In this document: one piece after another, positions 7,796-14,402 of the stretch | Numbering within the stretch: the first letter of the stretch is position 1 | Layout of the letters: each line of letters begins with the position of its first letter | NCBI GenBank assembly: GCA_025924755.1 | Contig: JAICHT010000059.1 | Location: 1-14,402 of the forward strand | DNA length: 14,402 bases | Source of the DNA: Chitinophagaceae bacterium | GTDB lineage: Bacteria; Bacteroidota; Bacteroidia; Chitinophagales; Chitinophagaceae | Reading direction: 5' to 3' | Notes under the pieces: model-generated | The model's input: the letters and a program-made list of their open reading frames with translations, nothing else | Database searches by the model: none | Told to the model about the DNA's origin: nothing | Program-made: the position numbers and the translations under genes

Positions 7796-8956
7796 ATGAA
7801 ACGGATAACCTCAATTGATTTTACCCGCGGGTTTGTAATGATTATTATGGCGTTAGATCATACCCGCGATTTCATGCATATAGATTCTCTTACGCAAAGC
7901 CCGACCGATTTAACCACTACTACACCAATCCTTTTTTTTACACGGTGGATCACGCATTTATGTGCGCCTACGTTTGTTTTTTTATCCGGGATATCTGCTT
8001 ATCTTTTAGTAAAAAAAGAACAGAATCACGCAAAAAGCAAACGTTTTTTATTAAGCCGGGGTATCTGGTTAATACTACTGGAATTCACATTGGTAAACTT
8101 TGCACTTTGGTTCGATCTGAAGTTCAGGATACTGATTTTTGAAGTGATTGGCGCTATTGGCTTTGGTTTCATTATACTCTCCCTTTTATTAAAACTTCCG
8201 GCAAAAAGGATCGGCATCATTGGTTTACTTATCATTTTTGGGCACGATCTTTTTTTCTATACTACCATGCGTGATGGTTCACCATTCAAGGTATTTTTAA
8301 CGTCCTTATTTAGTTCCAATGCATTTCCACTTTCCTCAAATACCACTTTCATTATGGGCTATCCACCGGTTCCATGGCTTGGTATTATGCTTTCCGGTTT
8401 TGCTACGGGTAAATTATATGAACGGACAGAAATAGAAAGAAAGCGACTGTTTCTTAAATGGGCCCTTACTATTCTATCGTTGTTTGTAATCATCCGCTTC
8501 ATCAATATTTATGGAGACACAACAAAATGGAGTACACAAAAAACGCCGGTATTTACTTTTTTGTCATTCGTCAATGTTACAAAATATCCACCTTCGCTAT
8601 TGTTTTGCCTGTTGATGTTAGGCATTATGTTTTTAGTACTCTTCTTTGCAGAAGGATTGAAAAGTAAAATCAATACTATTGTGGTGGTTTATGGAAAAGT
8701 CCCACTCTTCTACTTTTTAATACATTTATACATTCTTCATTTGATAATGCTGTTGATGGTTTTTCTTCAAGGCTTTCGATGGCCTGATATGGTTTTTGGG
8801 TCTAATTTTGGCCGGCCAAAAACCGGAAGCGGCGTACAACTTTGGGTTATTTACCTGCTATGGGTAAGCGTTGTAATTGCCATGTACCCGCTGTGCAAAT
8901 GGTATGGGCAATATAAATTTTTGCATAAAGAAAAAAAATGGCTCCGCTATTTGTAA
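7796..8956 (+). CDS. DUF1624 / HGSNAT-like multi-pass membrane acyltransferase
   Basis: A 386-residue inner-membrane protein with about ten hydrophobic segments. The N-terminus carries the family signature SIDFTRGFVMIIMALDHTRDF (the motif spans residues 6-26; Asp21-His22 lie in the position expected for a catalytic or essential His). Further family-like motifs are GYPPVPWLG at 188-196, NVTKYPPSLLF at 260-270 and the C-terminal VPLFYFLIHLYILH at 302-315. The family is related to heparan-alpha-glucosaminide N-acetyltransferase and to other transmembrane acyltransferases that carry acyl groups across the membrane to sugars; the bacterial substrate is unknown. It has its own promoter-like sequence and is followed 101 bp downstream by an exported acetylesterase-like hydrolase, so a role in acylating an envelope or imported glycan is possible but inferred. 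Length is usual for the family. Confidence 0.85.
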   Translation: MKRITSIDFTRGFVMIIMALDHTRDFMHIDSLTQSPTDLTTTTPILFFTRWITHLCAPTFVFLSGISAYLLVKKEQNHAKSKRFLLSRGIWLILLEFTLVNFALWFDLKFRILIFEVIGAIGFGFIILSLLLKLPAKRIGIIGLLIIFGHDLFFYTTMRDGSPFKVFLTSLFSSNAFPLSSNTTFIMGYPPVPWLGIMLSGFATGKLYERTEIERKRLFLKWALTILSLFVIIRFINIYGDTTKWSTQKTPVFTFLSFVNVTKYPPSLLFCLLMLGIMFLVLFFAEGLKSKINTIVVVYGKVPLFYFLIHLYILHLIMLLMVFLQGFRWPDMVFGSNFGRPKTGSGVQLWVIYLLWVSVVIAMYPLCKWYGQYKFLHKEKKWLRYL

Positions 8957-8978
8957 CCGGCATTTTTCATAACTGGTT
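8955..8978 (+). terminator. Weak hairpin at the end of the DUF1624 gene
   Basis: AACCGG (8955-8960, overlapping the stop codon) can pair with CTGGTT (8973-8978) with one wobble and a 12-base loop, followed by a T-rich stretch interrupted by A and G. Too weak to be a confident intrinsic terminator. Confidence 0.2.
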
Positions 8979-9057
8979 CTTATAGATTTTTATTTAAAGC
9001 TTTTGTAGCATTGCTCAATAAATTTTTTAGTAGCTTACTACCTTATTTTATAACTGT

Positions 9058-9978
9058 ATGAAAAAACTTACCTTCTTTGTAATAACTATTATCATGTTTA
9101 CCATCACAAGTAGTGCGCAGGAGAAAATAGTACCGCTATGGCCGGCTGGCAAAGTACCCAACTATCAAAAAACAACTGAGACTGAAAAAAGAGAAGCCGG
9201 GGATATATTAACGGTAAGTTATGTGCAGCAGCCAGATATAGCCGTGTTTCTTCCAACCAAAAAAAATGCAACCGGGCAGGCGGTAGTGGTATGTCCTGGT
9301 GGTGGATATGGCGTGCTGGCGTACGATTGGGAAGGCACCGATATTGCCAAATGGCTTAACTCAAAAGGTATTGCTGCCATTGTATTAAAATACCGTCTGC
9401 CAAATTCTAAAAGTAATATCGTGCCTTATCAATCGCCTTTAATGGATGCAAAAAGAGCCATGCGCCTGGTACGTGCCAATGCTGGTCAGTGGAATATTAA
9501 AAAAGACAAAGTAGGTGTGATGGGATTTTCAGCCGGCGGCCATTTGGCCTCTACCCTGGGAACCCATTTTGATGAAGGAAACCCTGCTGCGGCCGATTCG
9601 GTAGAACGTTTTAGCTCCCGTCCCGATTTCATGATTTTACTATACCCGGTAATAACCATGACAAAAAAATTCATGCATGAAGGTTCGAGGAATAATTTAA
9701 TAGGCAACCACCCGGATGAAGCCCTGGCTAAAAATTTTTCGAACGAATTACAAGTCACTAAAAATACACCGCCCACTTTTTTGGTGCATGCTACCGACGA
9801 TGATGCCGTGCCGGTAGAAAACAGTTTGGTATTTTATCAGGCGTTGAAAGACCAGGGTGTTCCTGCCGAAATGCATCTTTACCCTACCGGTGGCCATGGT
9901 TTCGGGTTAGCTATCGGCCAATATTATTTACAAACTTGGACGGACCGCTGCATTGACTGGCTGAGGGGGTTGAAATAA
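9058..9978 (+). CDS. Exported alpha/beta hydrolase, acetylxylan-esterase-like
   Basis: A 306-residue hydrolase with a signal peptide (MKKLTFFVITIIMFTITSSA, cleaved near residue 20), so it probably acts in the periplasm or outside. The mature protein starts with the pattern IVPLWPAGKVP seen in bacterial carbohydrate esterases of the BD-FAE/acetylxylan esterase type. Catalytic elements are visible: oxyanion motif CPGGGYG at 79-85, nucleophile Ser158 in GFSAGG, acid Asp247/248 in HATDDDAVP, and His280 in GGHGFG. The likely reaction is removal of acetyl or feruloyl esters from polysaccharides or oligosaccharides; the substrate cannot be determined. No SusC/SusD pair or glycoside hydrolase is nearby, so this is not an obvious polysaccharide utilisation locus. 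It follows the DUF1624 acyltransferase by 101 bp and ends 5 bp from the stop of the convergent DUF6702 gene. Confidence 0.88.
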   Translation: MKKLTFFVITIIMFTITSSAQEKIVPLWPAGKVPNYQKTTETEKREAGDILTVSYVQQPDIAVFLPTKKNATGQAVVVCPGGGYGVLAYDWEGTDIAKWLNSKGIAAIVLKYRLPNSKSNIVPYQSPLMDAKRAMRLVRANAGQWNIKKDKVGVMGFSAGGHLASTLGTHFDEGNPAAADSVERFSSRPDFMILLYPVITMTKKFMHEGSRNNLIGNHPDEALAKNFSNELQVTKNTPPTFLVHATDDDAVPVENSLVFYQALKDQGVPAEMHLYPTGGHGFGLAIGQYYLQTWTDRCIDWLRGLK

Positions 9979-9983
9979 AGATA

Positions 9984-10520
9984 TTAAAAGCTAAAGCTGG
10001 CTTGCTTATCGGGATAATCCAGTTTGGTGCTTTGGCGTTTGCCATTAACTACTACGTGCATAATATTAATTTGCCCATCATTAAAATCATGAAGAAGGCT
10101 GTTGGTAATATCCAGTTTTTTTAAAGAAATAATATTATTTACCTGGAAGTAGCAATACACCGATTCTTTTTGCATCTCGAAACCTACATATTGCAATGGG
10201 ACAGCTTTCCCATCAACTATAAGGTGCAGGTGTTTCGTAATGTAATCGGTCACTAGTTTATCCACCGTGGCCTTATACTTTTCGTTGGAAAGATCCAACT
10301 CGGCTTTATAGTTATGTTCCAATGTTTGTTCAAAATCTTCGGCAAACATTTTACAACTTATTTCCAAAACCTTGTCTTTGCTGTTATGATTGATTTCAGT
10401 AACACTGATATAAAACGGATGTGGGCTGCGGCCCTTAGGCGCTGTTAAGGAATGACCGTTTATATGTAAAGGACCGATAAAAAAAGTAAGAACATACAAA
10501 GTATAAAATAGGGCCGCCAT
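9984..10520 (-). CDS. DUF6702 family protein, probably exported
   Basis: A 178-residue protein starting MAALFYTLYVLTFFIGPLHI, a hydrophobic segment that could be a signal peptide or a membrane anchor. The family-like core begins at HPFYISVTEINHNSKDKVLEIS (motif 34-55), followed by MFAEDFEQTLEHNYK and a C-terminal sheet-like half (QYVGFEMQKESVYCYFQV). I recognise this as the DUF6702 pattern of Bacteroidota, which has no known biochemical role. The mature part is probably a small beta-rich periplasmic domain. It is divergent from the HupE/UreJ gene across 74 bp, and this pairing is, from memory, recurrent, suggesting a shared function. It converges on the esterase gene with 5 bp between stops. 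Confidence 0.78.
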   Translation of the reverse strand: MAALFYTLYVLTFFIGPLHINGHSLTAPKGRSPHPFYISVTEINHNSKDKVLEISCKMFAEDFEQTLEHNYKAELDLSNEKYKATVDKLVTDYITKHLHLIVDGKAVPLQYVGFEMQKESVYCYFQVNNIISLKKLDITNSLLHDFNDGQINIMHVVVNGKRQSTKLDYPDKQASFSF

Positions 10521-10594
10521 GAAAAAGTATTTTTTACGTTTACAAAAGTCTGCTTTATTTTGAAGCCTTAATAGTACAAAAGGTTAAAGCTTCC

Positions 10595-11173
10595 ATGAGT
10601 GATTTTGTTTTTTACCTGCGCCTTGGCTGGGAGCATATTATGAATATTGGTGCGCTGGATCATATCTTTTTTATTATGGCGCTGGCGGCTATTTACATGT
10701 TAAAAGACTGGCGGCGGGTATTGGTTCTGGTTACGGCTTTTACTATCGGCCACTCTTTAACACTGGCATTAAGTACTTTAAGAATTATTGAAGTACCCTC
10801 TGCCTGGGTGGAGTTTTTAATTCCCTGCACAATTATCTTTACGGCATTAGCCAATTTGTTTCAAAGAAATTTTACCACAATTACGATACGGATCAATTAT
10901 TTTTTTGCCTTGTTTTTTGGTTTAATACACGGGTTGGGCTTTGCAAATGCGTTGCGGTTTATTTTAGCTGAAGACCAAAATTTCGGATGGAGTTTATTTG
11001 GATTTAACGTAGGTTTGGAGGCCGGACAAATTGTAATCGTTTTTTTCATATTATTGCTTGCCCAATTATTTGTAGGCTTTCTGAATATTAACCGCCGGGG
11101 ATGGGTGATTTTTATATCAATTGCTGTATGGCTTGCAGCTTTAAACATGGCAGTGGAACGATGGCCTCATTAG
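10595..11173 (+). CDS. HupE/UreJ-type membrane protein
   Basis: A 192-residue inner-membrane protein with about six transmembrane helices. It carries the HupE/UreJ signature residues: GWEHIMNIGALDHIFF at 11-26 (His14, Asp22, His23), TIGHSLTLALS at 50-60 (His53), GLIHGLGFA at 109-117 (His112) and FNVGLEAGQ at 137-145 (Glu142). The conserved His and acidic residues within helices are the likely metal ligands. Named members HupE and UreJ are nickel or cobalt permeases next to hydrogenase and urease genes, but neither system is here, so the transported metal is undetermined. Upstream, TTATTTTG at 10555-10562 is one base from a -7 consensus. The M1 metallopeptidase follows after 116 bp and DUF6702 is divergent. 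Confidence 0.87.
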   Translation: MSDFVFYLRLGWEHIMNIGALDHIFFIMALAAIYMLKDWRRVLVLVTAFTIGHSLTLALSTLRIIEVPSAWVEFLIPCTIIFTALANLFQRNFTTITIRINYFFALFFGLIHGLGFANALRFILAEDQNFGWSLFGFNVGLEAGQIVIVFFILLLAQLFVGFLNINRRGWVIFISIAVWLAALNMAVERWPH

Positions 11174-11289
11174 CGGTAAACAAATGATAGGTATTTCATA
11201 CAAAATCAATAGATCATTAATTGGCAATTGCACTATTTCTAATATTTTCCATTGCAATAAATAAGTAAAATTTTACAAAACAAATACAT

Positions 11290-13692
11290 ATGCATATGAA
11301 CATGAAGGACTTTTTTATGTTTTTTGCCGCAACCGGGTTAGCTTCCGGCGCTATGGCACAAAACATTCAAAACAATCCGGGCTCTAACCATGCCAATAAG
11401 TTTGAACAACTGGGCACTGCCCTGCCAACGCCTAACGAATACCGCACGGCAAGCGGTGCTCCGGGGCCTAAGTACTGGCAGCAGCGTTGCGATTACGACA
11501 TCAAAGCGAGCCTTGATGAAAATAACCTGCGCTTAACCGGCAGCGAAGCAGTTACGTACTACAATAACTCGCCGGATGTATTAACTTACTTGTGGGTGCA
11601 GCTGGATGAAAATGAACACAGCACTACTAAAAACGCCAACTATCAAAATAGTAATCCGCTGCCAAAAGAAACCAATGACGCAATGCTGAAACGTCTGGAA
11701 GAAGCCAAAAGCGATAATGGCTATGGCGTTAATATTGTAAAACTTACAGATGCAACCGGTAAAGCGCTAGAGTACGTGGTAAATAAAACCATGATGCGAA
11801 TTAACTTACCCGCACCTTTAAAGCCGGGACAAAAATTTGTTTTTAACTGCAATTGGAATTATAAGATCTCTGACCGTATGACCTATGGCGGCCGAGGTGG
11901 ATACGAGTACTTTCCGGAAGACGGCAATTATTTATTTACTATCACGCAGTGGTATCCCCGCTTGTGTGTGTACAGCGATTTTCAAGGTTGGCAAAACCAC
12001 CAGTTTACCGGTCGTGGCGAGTTTGCTTTAACTTTTGGCAACTTTAAAGTGCAAATGACCGTTCCTGCTGACCATATTGTAGGTGCTACCGGACAATGCC
12101 AGAACTACCAGCAGGTATTAACCCCGGCTCAATACTCCCGGTGGCAAAAAGCTCAAACGGCTAAAGAGCCTGTAGAAATTGTAACGCTTTCCGAAGCGAA
12201 AGCATCAGAAAAAGTAAAAAACAAAAGCACCAAAACCTGGACGTTTGTAGCAAATAATGTTCGTGACTTTGCCTGGACCTCTTCCCGCAAATTTATATGG
12301 GATGGTATGCCAGCTTATGTAGAGGGCAAAAAGGTTATGTGCATGAGTTATTATGGAAAAGAAGCGTATGGCTTGTACCGCAAGTTTTCTACCAAAGCCG
12401 TAGCGCATACTATCAAAACGTATTCAAAGTTTACGATACCTTTTCCTTACCCAGTTGCGCAAAGCGTAGAAGCATCTAACGGTATGGAGTACCCGATGAT
12501 CTGCTTTAACTATGGCCGTACTGAAAAAGACGGCACGTACAGTGAAGCTACTAAGTATGGAATGCTTGGAGTTATCATCCACGAAGTAGGTCATAACTTC
12601 TTCCCTATGATTGTAAATAGCGACGAACGCCAGTGGACGTGGATGGATGAAGGAATCAATACTTTCTGCGAATACCTGACAGAGGAGTTGTATGACAATA
12701 AATTTCCTTCCCGTCGCGGCCCAGCTTTTACGATTACCGATTATATGAAGCTGCCAAAGAACCAGTTGGAACCGATCATGACCAATTCAGAGAATATTAT
12801 AGGCTTTGGTCCAAATGCGTATTCCAAGCCTTCTACCGGTTTAAATATATTACGTGAAACGATTATGGGCCGTCAGTTGTTTGATTATGCCTTTAAAGAA
12901 TATGCACGCCGCTGGGCCTTTAAACATCCGACACCTGCCGACTTTTTCCGTACGATGGAAGATGCCAGCGGTGAAGATTTAGACTGGTTTTGGAGAGGTT
13001 GGTTTTACAGTACCGACGTCTGTGACATCTCAATTGACTCGGTAAAATATGCCCGTGCCGACGTAAATGCAGGTATTCCAGCCCGGCCAAAAAGCGAAGG
13101 GGATATGGACCAGATGCGTCCGCTACCAGCGCCAATGGTAAATGCATTTGAGGACATATCGAAAGTACGCAACCGCCAGGATCCGAATATTAAATTTTTA
13201 ACCGATGCAGATACATCGCTGCGTGATTTTTACTGGAAATACGACCGGGGGATGGAACCGGTAGATACTTCAAAATATTCCTATTCCAGACCTTCTAATT
13301 TAGAGCCATTAGACGATTCGCTGAAACAGAAATATAGCAACAAGTATTTTTATGAAATCAGCTTTAGCAATAAAGGAGGACTGGTAATGCCTATTATTAT
13401 TGAGTGGACGTTTAAAGACGGCTCGAAAGAAGTAGACCGTATACCGGCACAGGTATGGCGGTTGAATGAGGCAAAGGTAACCAAGACGTTTATGAAAGAT
13501 AAAGAAGTGGCATCTATTAAATTAGACCCCATGCGGGAAACGGCTGATATTGATGAAAGCAATAATACCTGGGGTAAGATTGCTGCCGAACCTACCAGGT
13601 TTGAATTATTTAAAATGAAGCAAGGTGTTGTTCGCGGGCAATCTGCCGGGCCAAACCCTATGCAAAAGGCACAGGAAAAGAAAGGATTCTAA
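11290..13692 (+). CDS. Exported M1 family zinc metallopeptidase (aminopeptidase-like)
   Basis: An 800-residue protein with a signal peptide ending GLASGAMAQ (about residue 24). The start at 11290 gives MHMNMKDFF; in-frame ATGs at 11296 and 11302 are equally possible, and the one at 11302 (MKDFF) would give the more usual signal peptide. The N-terminal domain up to about 330 is the beta saddle of M1 enzymes. The substrate-binding motif is NGMEYPM at 397-403 (GxMEN-like), the zinc site is HEVGH at 431-435 with Glu454 after the canonical 18-residue gap (MDEGINTF), and the probable catalytic Tyr is Y511 in AYSKPSTGLNIL. A helical region ends with DWFWRGWFYSTD, followed by a roughly 200-residue C-terminal extension. 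All catalytic residues are intact, so it should hydrolyse N-terminal residues of peptides in the periplasm or outside. No T9SS sorting domain is apparent at the C-terminus. Confidence 0.92.
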   Translation: MHMNMKDFFMFFAATGLASGAMAQNIQNNPGSNHANKFEQLGTALPTPNEYRTASGAPGPKYWQQRCDYDIKASLDENNLRLTGSEAVTYYNNSPDVLTYLWVQLDENEHSTTKNANYQNSNPLPKETNDAMLKRLEEAKSDNGYGVNIVKLTDATGKALEYVVNKTMMRINLPAPLKPGQKFVFNCNWNYKISDRMTYGGRGGYEYFPEDGNYLFTITQWYPRLCVYSDFQGWQNHQFTGRGEFALTFGNFKVQMTVPADHIVGATGQCQNYQQVLTPAQYSRWQKAQTAKEPVEIVTLSEAKASEKVKNKSTKTWTFVANNVRDFAWTSSRKFIWDGMPAYVEGKKVMCMSYYGKEAYGLYRKFSTKAVAHTIKTYSKFTIPFPYPVAQSVEASNGMEYPMICFNYGRTEKDGTYSEATKYGMLGVIIHEVGHNFFPMIVNSDERQWTWMDEGINTFCEYLTEELYDNKFPSRRGPAFTITDYMKLPKNQLEPIMTNSENIIGFGPNAYSKPSTGLNILRETIMGRQLFDYAFKEYARRWAFKHPTPADFFRTMEDASGEDLDWFWRGWFYSTDVCDISIDSVKYARADVNAGIPARPKSEGDMDQMRPLPAPMVNAFEDISKVRNRQDPNIKFLTDADTSLRDFYWKYDRGMEPVDTSKYSYSRPSNLEPLDDSLKQKYSNKYFYEISFSNKGGLVMPIIIEWTFKDGSKEVDRIPAQVWRLNEAKVTKTFMKDKEVASIKLDPMRETADIDESNNTWGKIAAEPTRFELFKMKQGVVRGQSAGPNPMQKAQEKKGF

Positions 13693-13711
13693 ATCTTTCA
13701 TACTTAATTTT

Positions 13712-13739
13712 AAAACCACTCTTTACAGGGTGGTTTTTT
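13712..13739 (+). terminator. Intrinsic terminator after the M1 peptidase gene
   Basis: A 10-bp stem pairs 13712-13721 (AAAACCACTC) with 13728-13737 (GGGTGGTTTT), with one T-G wobble and the loop TTTACA, and runs into six T at 13734-13739. It starts 19 bases after the M1 stop codon. This is the clearest terminator in the window. Confidence 0.85.
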
Positions 13740-13772
13740 ATTTTAGTACTATCTGATGTAAAAAAATCATGT

Positions 13773-13780
13773 CATCTTTG
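13773..13780 (+). promoter_or_regulatory. Possible -7 box CATCTTTG of the epimerase gene
   Basis: This is one mismatch from TAnnTTTG (C for the first T), 28 bases before the ATG at 13809 and downstream of the M1 terminator, where a promoter is expected. No -33 TTG is seen at the right distance. Confidence 0.22.
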
Positions 13781-13808
13781 TAGTCTGCTTCACTAAAACC
13801 AATCTAAT

Positions 13809-14402
13809 ATGCAAACGATTTTAGGCGCTGGTGGCGCTATTGGCAAAGAGCTGGCCAAAGAATTAAAAGGGTATACCGATAAAGTAAGGCTTGTAAGCCG
13901 CTCCCCGCAAAAAGTAAATGAAGAAGATGAACTGGTAGTGGCCGATTTAACCAATGCTGCGCAAACAGCCGCCGCCATAAAGGGTTCCTATACGGTATAT
14001 TTAACTGCGGGCCTGCATTACCGTTTAAAAGTATGGCAGCAGCAATGGCCGGTGATTATGCAAAATGTAATTAACGCCTGTAAACAGTATGATACCAAAT
14101 TGGTTTTTTTCGACAATATCTACTTGTATGACCCTGCCGGTTTAAGCAATATGACCGAAGAAACGCCGGTGAACCCACCTAGCAAAAAAGGAAAAGTGAG
14201 AGCCCGGATTGCGCAGATGCTAATGGACGAAGTACATAATGGAAGACTAAAAGCAATGATTACCCGCTCCGCGGATTTTTATGGTCCTGGCATAAATTCA
14301 AGTGTGCTGCTGGAAACGGTTTACAAAAATGTTTTGAAAGGTAAGAAAGCTACCTGGATGGCTGATGCATCCAAAATACATTCCTTTACCTATACGCCCG
14401 AT
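13809..14402 (+). CDS. NAD(P)-binding epimerase/dehydratase-like protein (extended SDR), 3' end outside window
   Basis: The first 198 codons of a protein cut by the right edge. The Rossmann nucleotide-binding loop is at the extreme N-terminus, MQTILGAGGAIGKELA (GxGGxIG at 6-12), and is followed by strand and helix segments RLVSRSP and DELVVADLTN. Asp in VADLT and the sequence KLVFFDNIYLYDP are typical of extended short-chain dehydrogenases. The usual YxxxK is not in its classical form; a KKGKVRARIAQML stretch at about 128-140 occupies that region, as in the NAD-dependent epimerase/dehydratase subset. It is soluble, with no signal peptide. The substrate is unknown; sugar-nucleotide epimerisation or a related redox step is possible. 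The upstream M1 terminator at 13712-13739 separates it from the peptidase gene. Confidence 0.85.
   Translation, partial: MQTILGAGGAIGKELAKELKGYTDKVRLVSRSPQKVNEEDELVVADLTNAAQTAAAIKGSYTVYLTAGLHYRLKVWQQQWPVIMQNVINACKQYDTKLVFFDNIYLYDPAGLSNMTEETPVNPPSKKGKVRARIAQMLMDEVHNGRLKAMITRSADFYGPGINSSVLLETVYKNVLKGKKATWMADASKIHSFTYTPD

Noticed and set aside
9058..9978. Esterase as part of a polysaccharide utilisation locus
   Set aside because: There is no SusC/SusD pair, glycoside hydrolase or sugar sensor among the neighbours in the window.
10595..11173. HupE/UreJ as part of a hydrogenase or urease operon
   Set aside because: No hydrogenase or urease structural or accessory gene is present on either side.

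Overview
The window reads as ordinary chromosomal DNA of a Bacteroidota bacterium, most likely a member of the Chitinophagaceae. The evidence is: upstream regions without clear purine-rich Shine-Dalgarno sequences, several TAnnTTTG-like -7 boxes (the Bacteroidota sigma factor signature), and protein families typical of that phylum (a very long exported TPR protein, DUF6702 beside HupE/UreJ, a secreted M1 metallopeptidase, and a DUF1624-type membrane acyltransferase). I see no rRNA, tRNA, CRISPR array, insertion sequence, phage gene or integrase. The genus is not determined.

Layout from left to right. Positions 1-2447 (minus) are the N-terminal 815 codons of a large exported TPR protein that runs off the left edge. 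It diverges from a DoxX-type membrane protein (2639-3049, plus). Then comes a minus-strand PBP4/DacB-type peptidoglycan DD-peptidase (3110-4486), divergent across only 61 bp from cinA (4548-5801, GTG start). A 2-oxo acid dehydrogenase E2 acyltransferase follows (5878-7212), then an unrecognised 77-residue acidic protein (7316-7549). The 246-bp gap after that contains a cluster of inverted repeats that could fold as RNA. A polytopic DUF1624/HGSNAT-like acyltransferase (7796-8956) and an exported acetylesterase-like alpha/beta hydrolase (9058-9978) come next. The hydrolase converges, 5 bp stop to stop, on a DUF6702 gene (9984-10520, minus), which diverges from a HupE/UreJ-type membrane protein (10595-11173) and an 800-residue exported M1 metallopeptidase (11290-13692) that ends in a clear intrinsic terminator. 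The right edge cuts an NAD(P)-binding epimerase-like gene (13809 onward).

Most genes appear to be single transcription units with their own promoter-like sequences. Functional themes are the cell envelope (DacB, TPR, M1, HupE, DUF6702), central metabolism and cofactor maintenance (E2, CinA) and possible acyl-group chemistry on sugars (DUF1624 plus esterase). No gap exceeds 300 bp. I found no convincing new defence or mobile system. The items most worth checking are the DUF6702-HupE-M1 neighbourhood, the folded gap at 7578-7660, the orphan 77-residue protein and a recurrent TTGCA box upstream of several starts.
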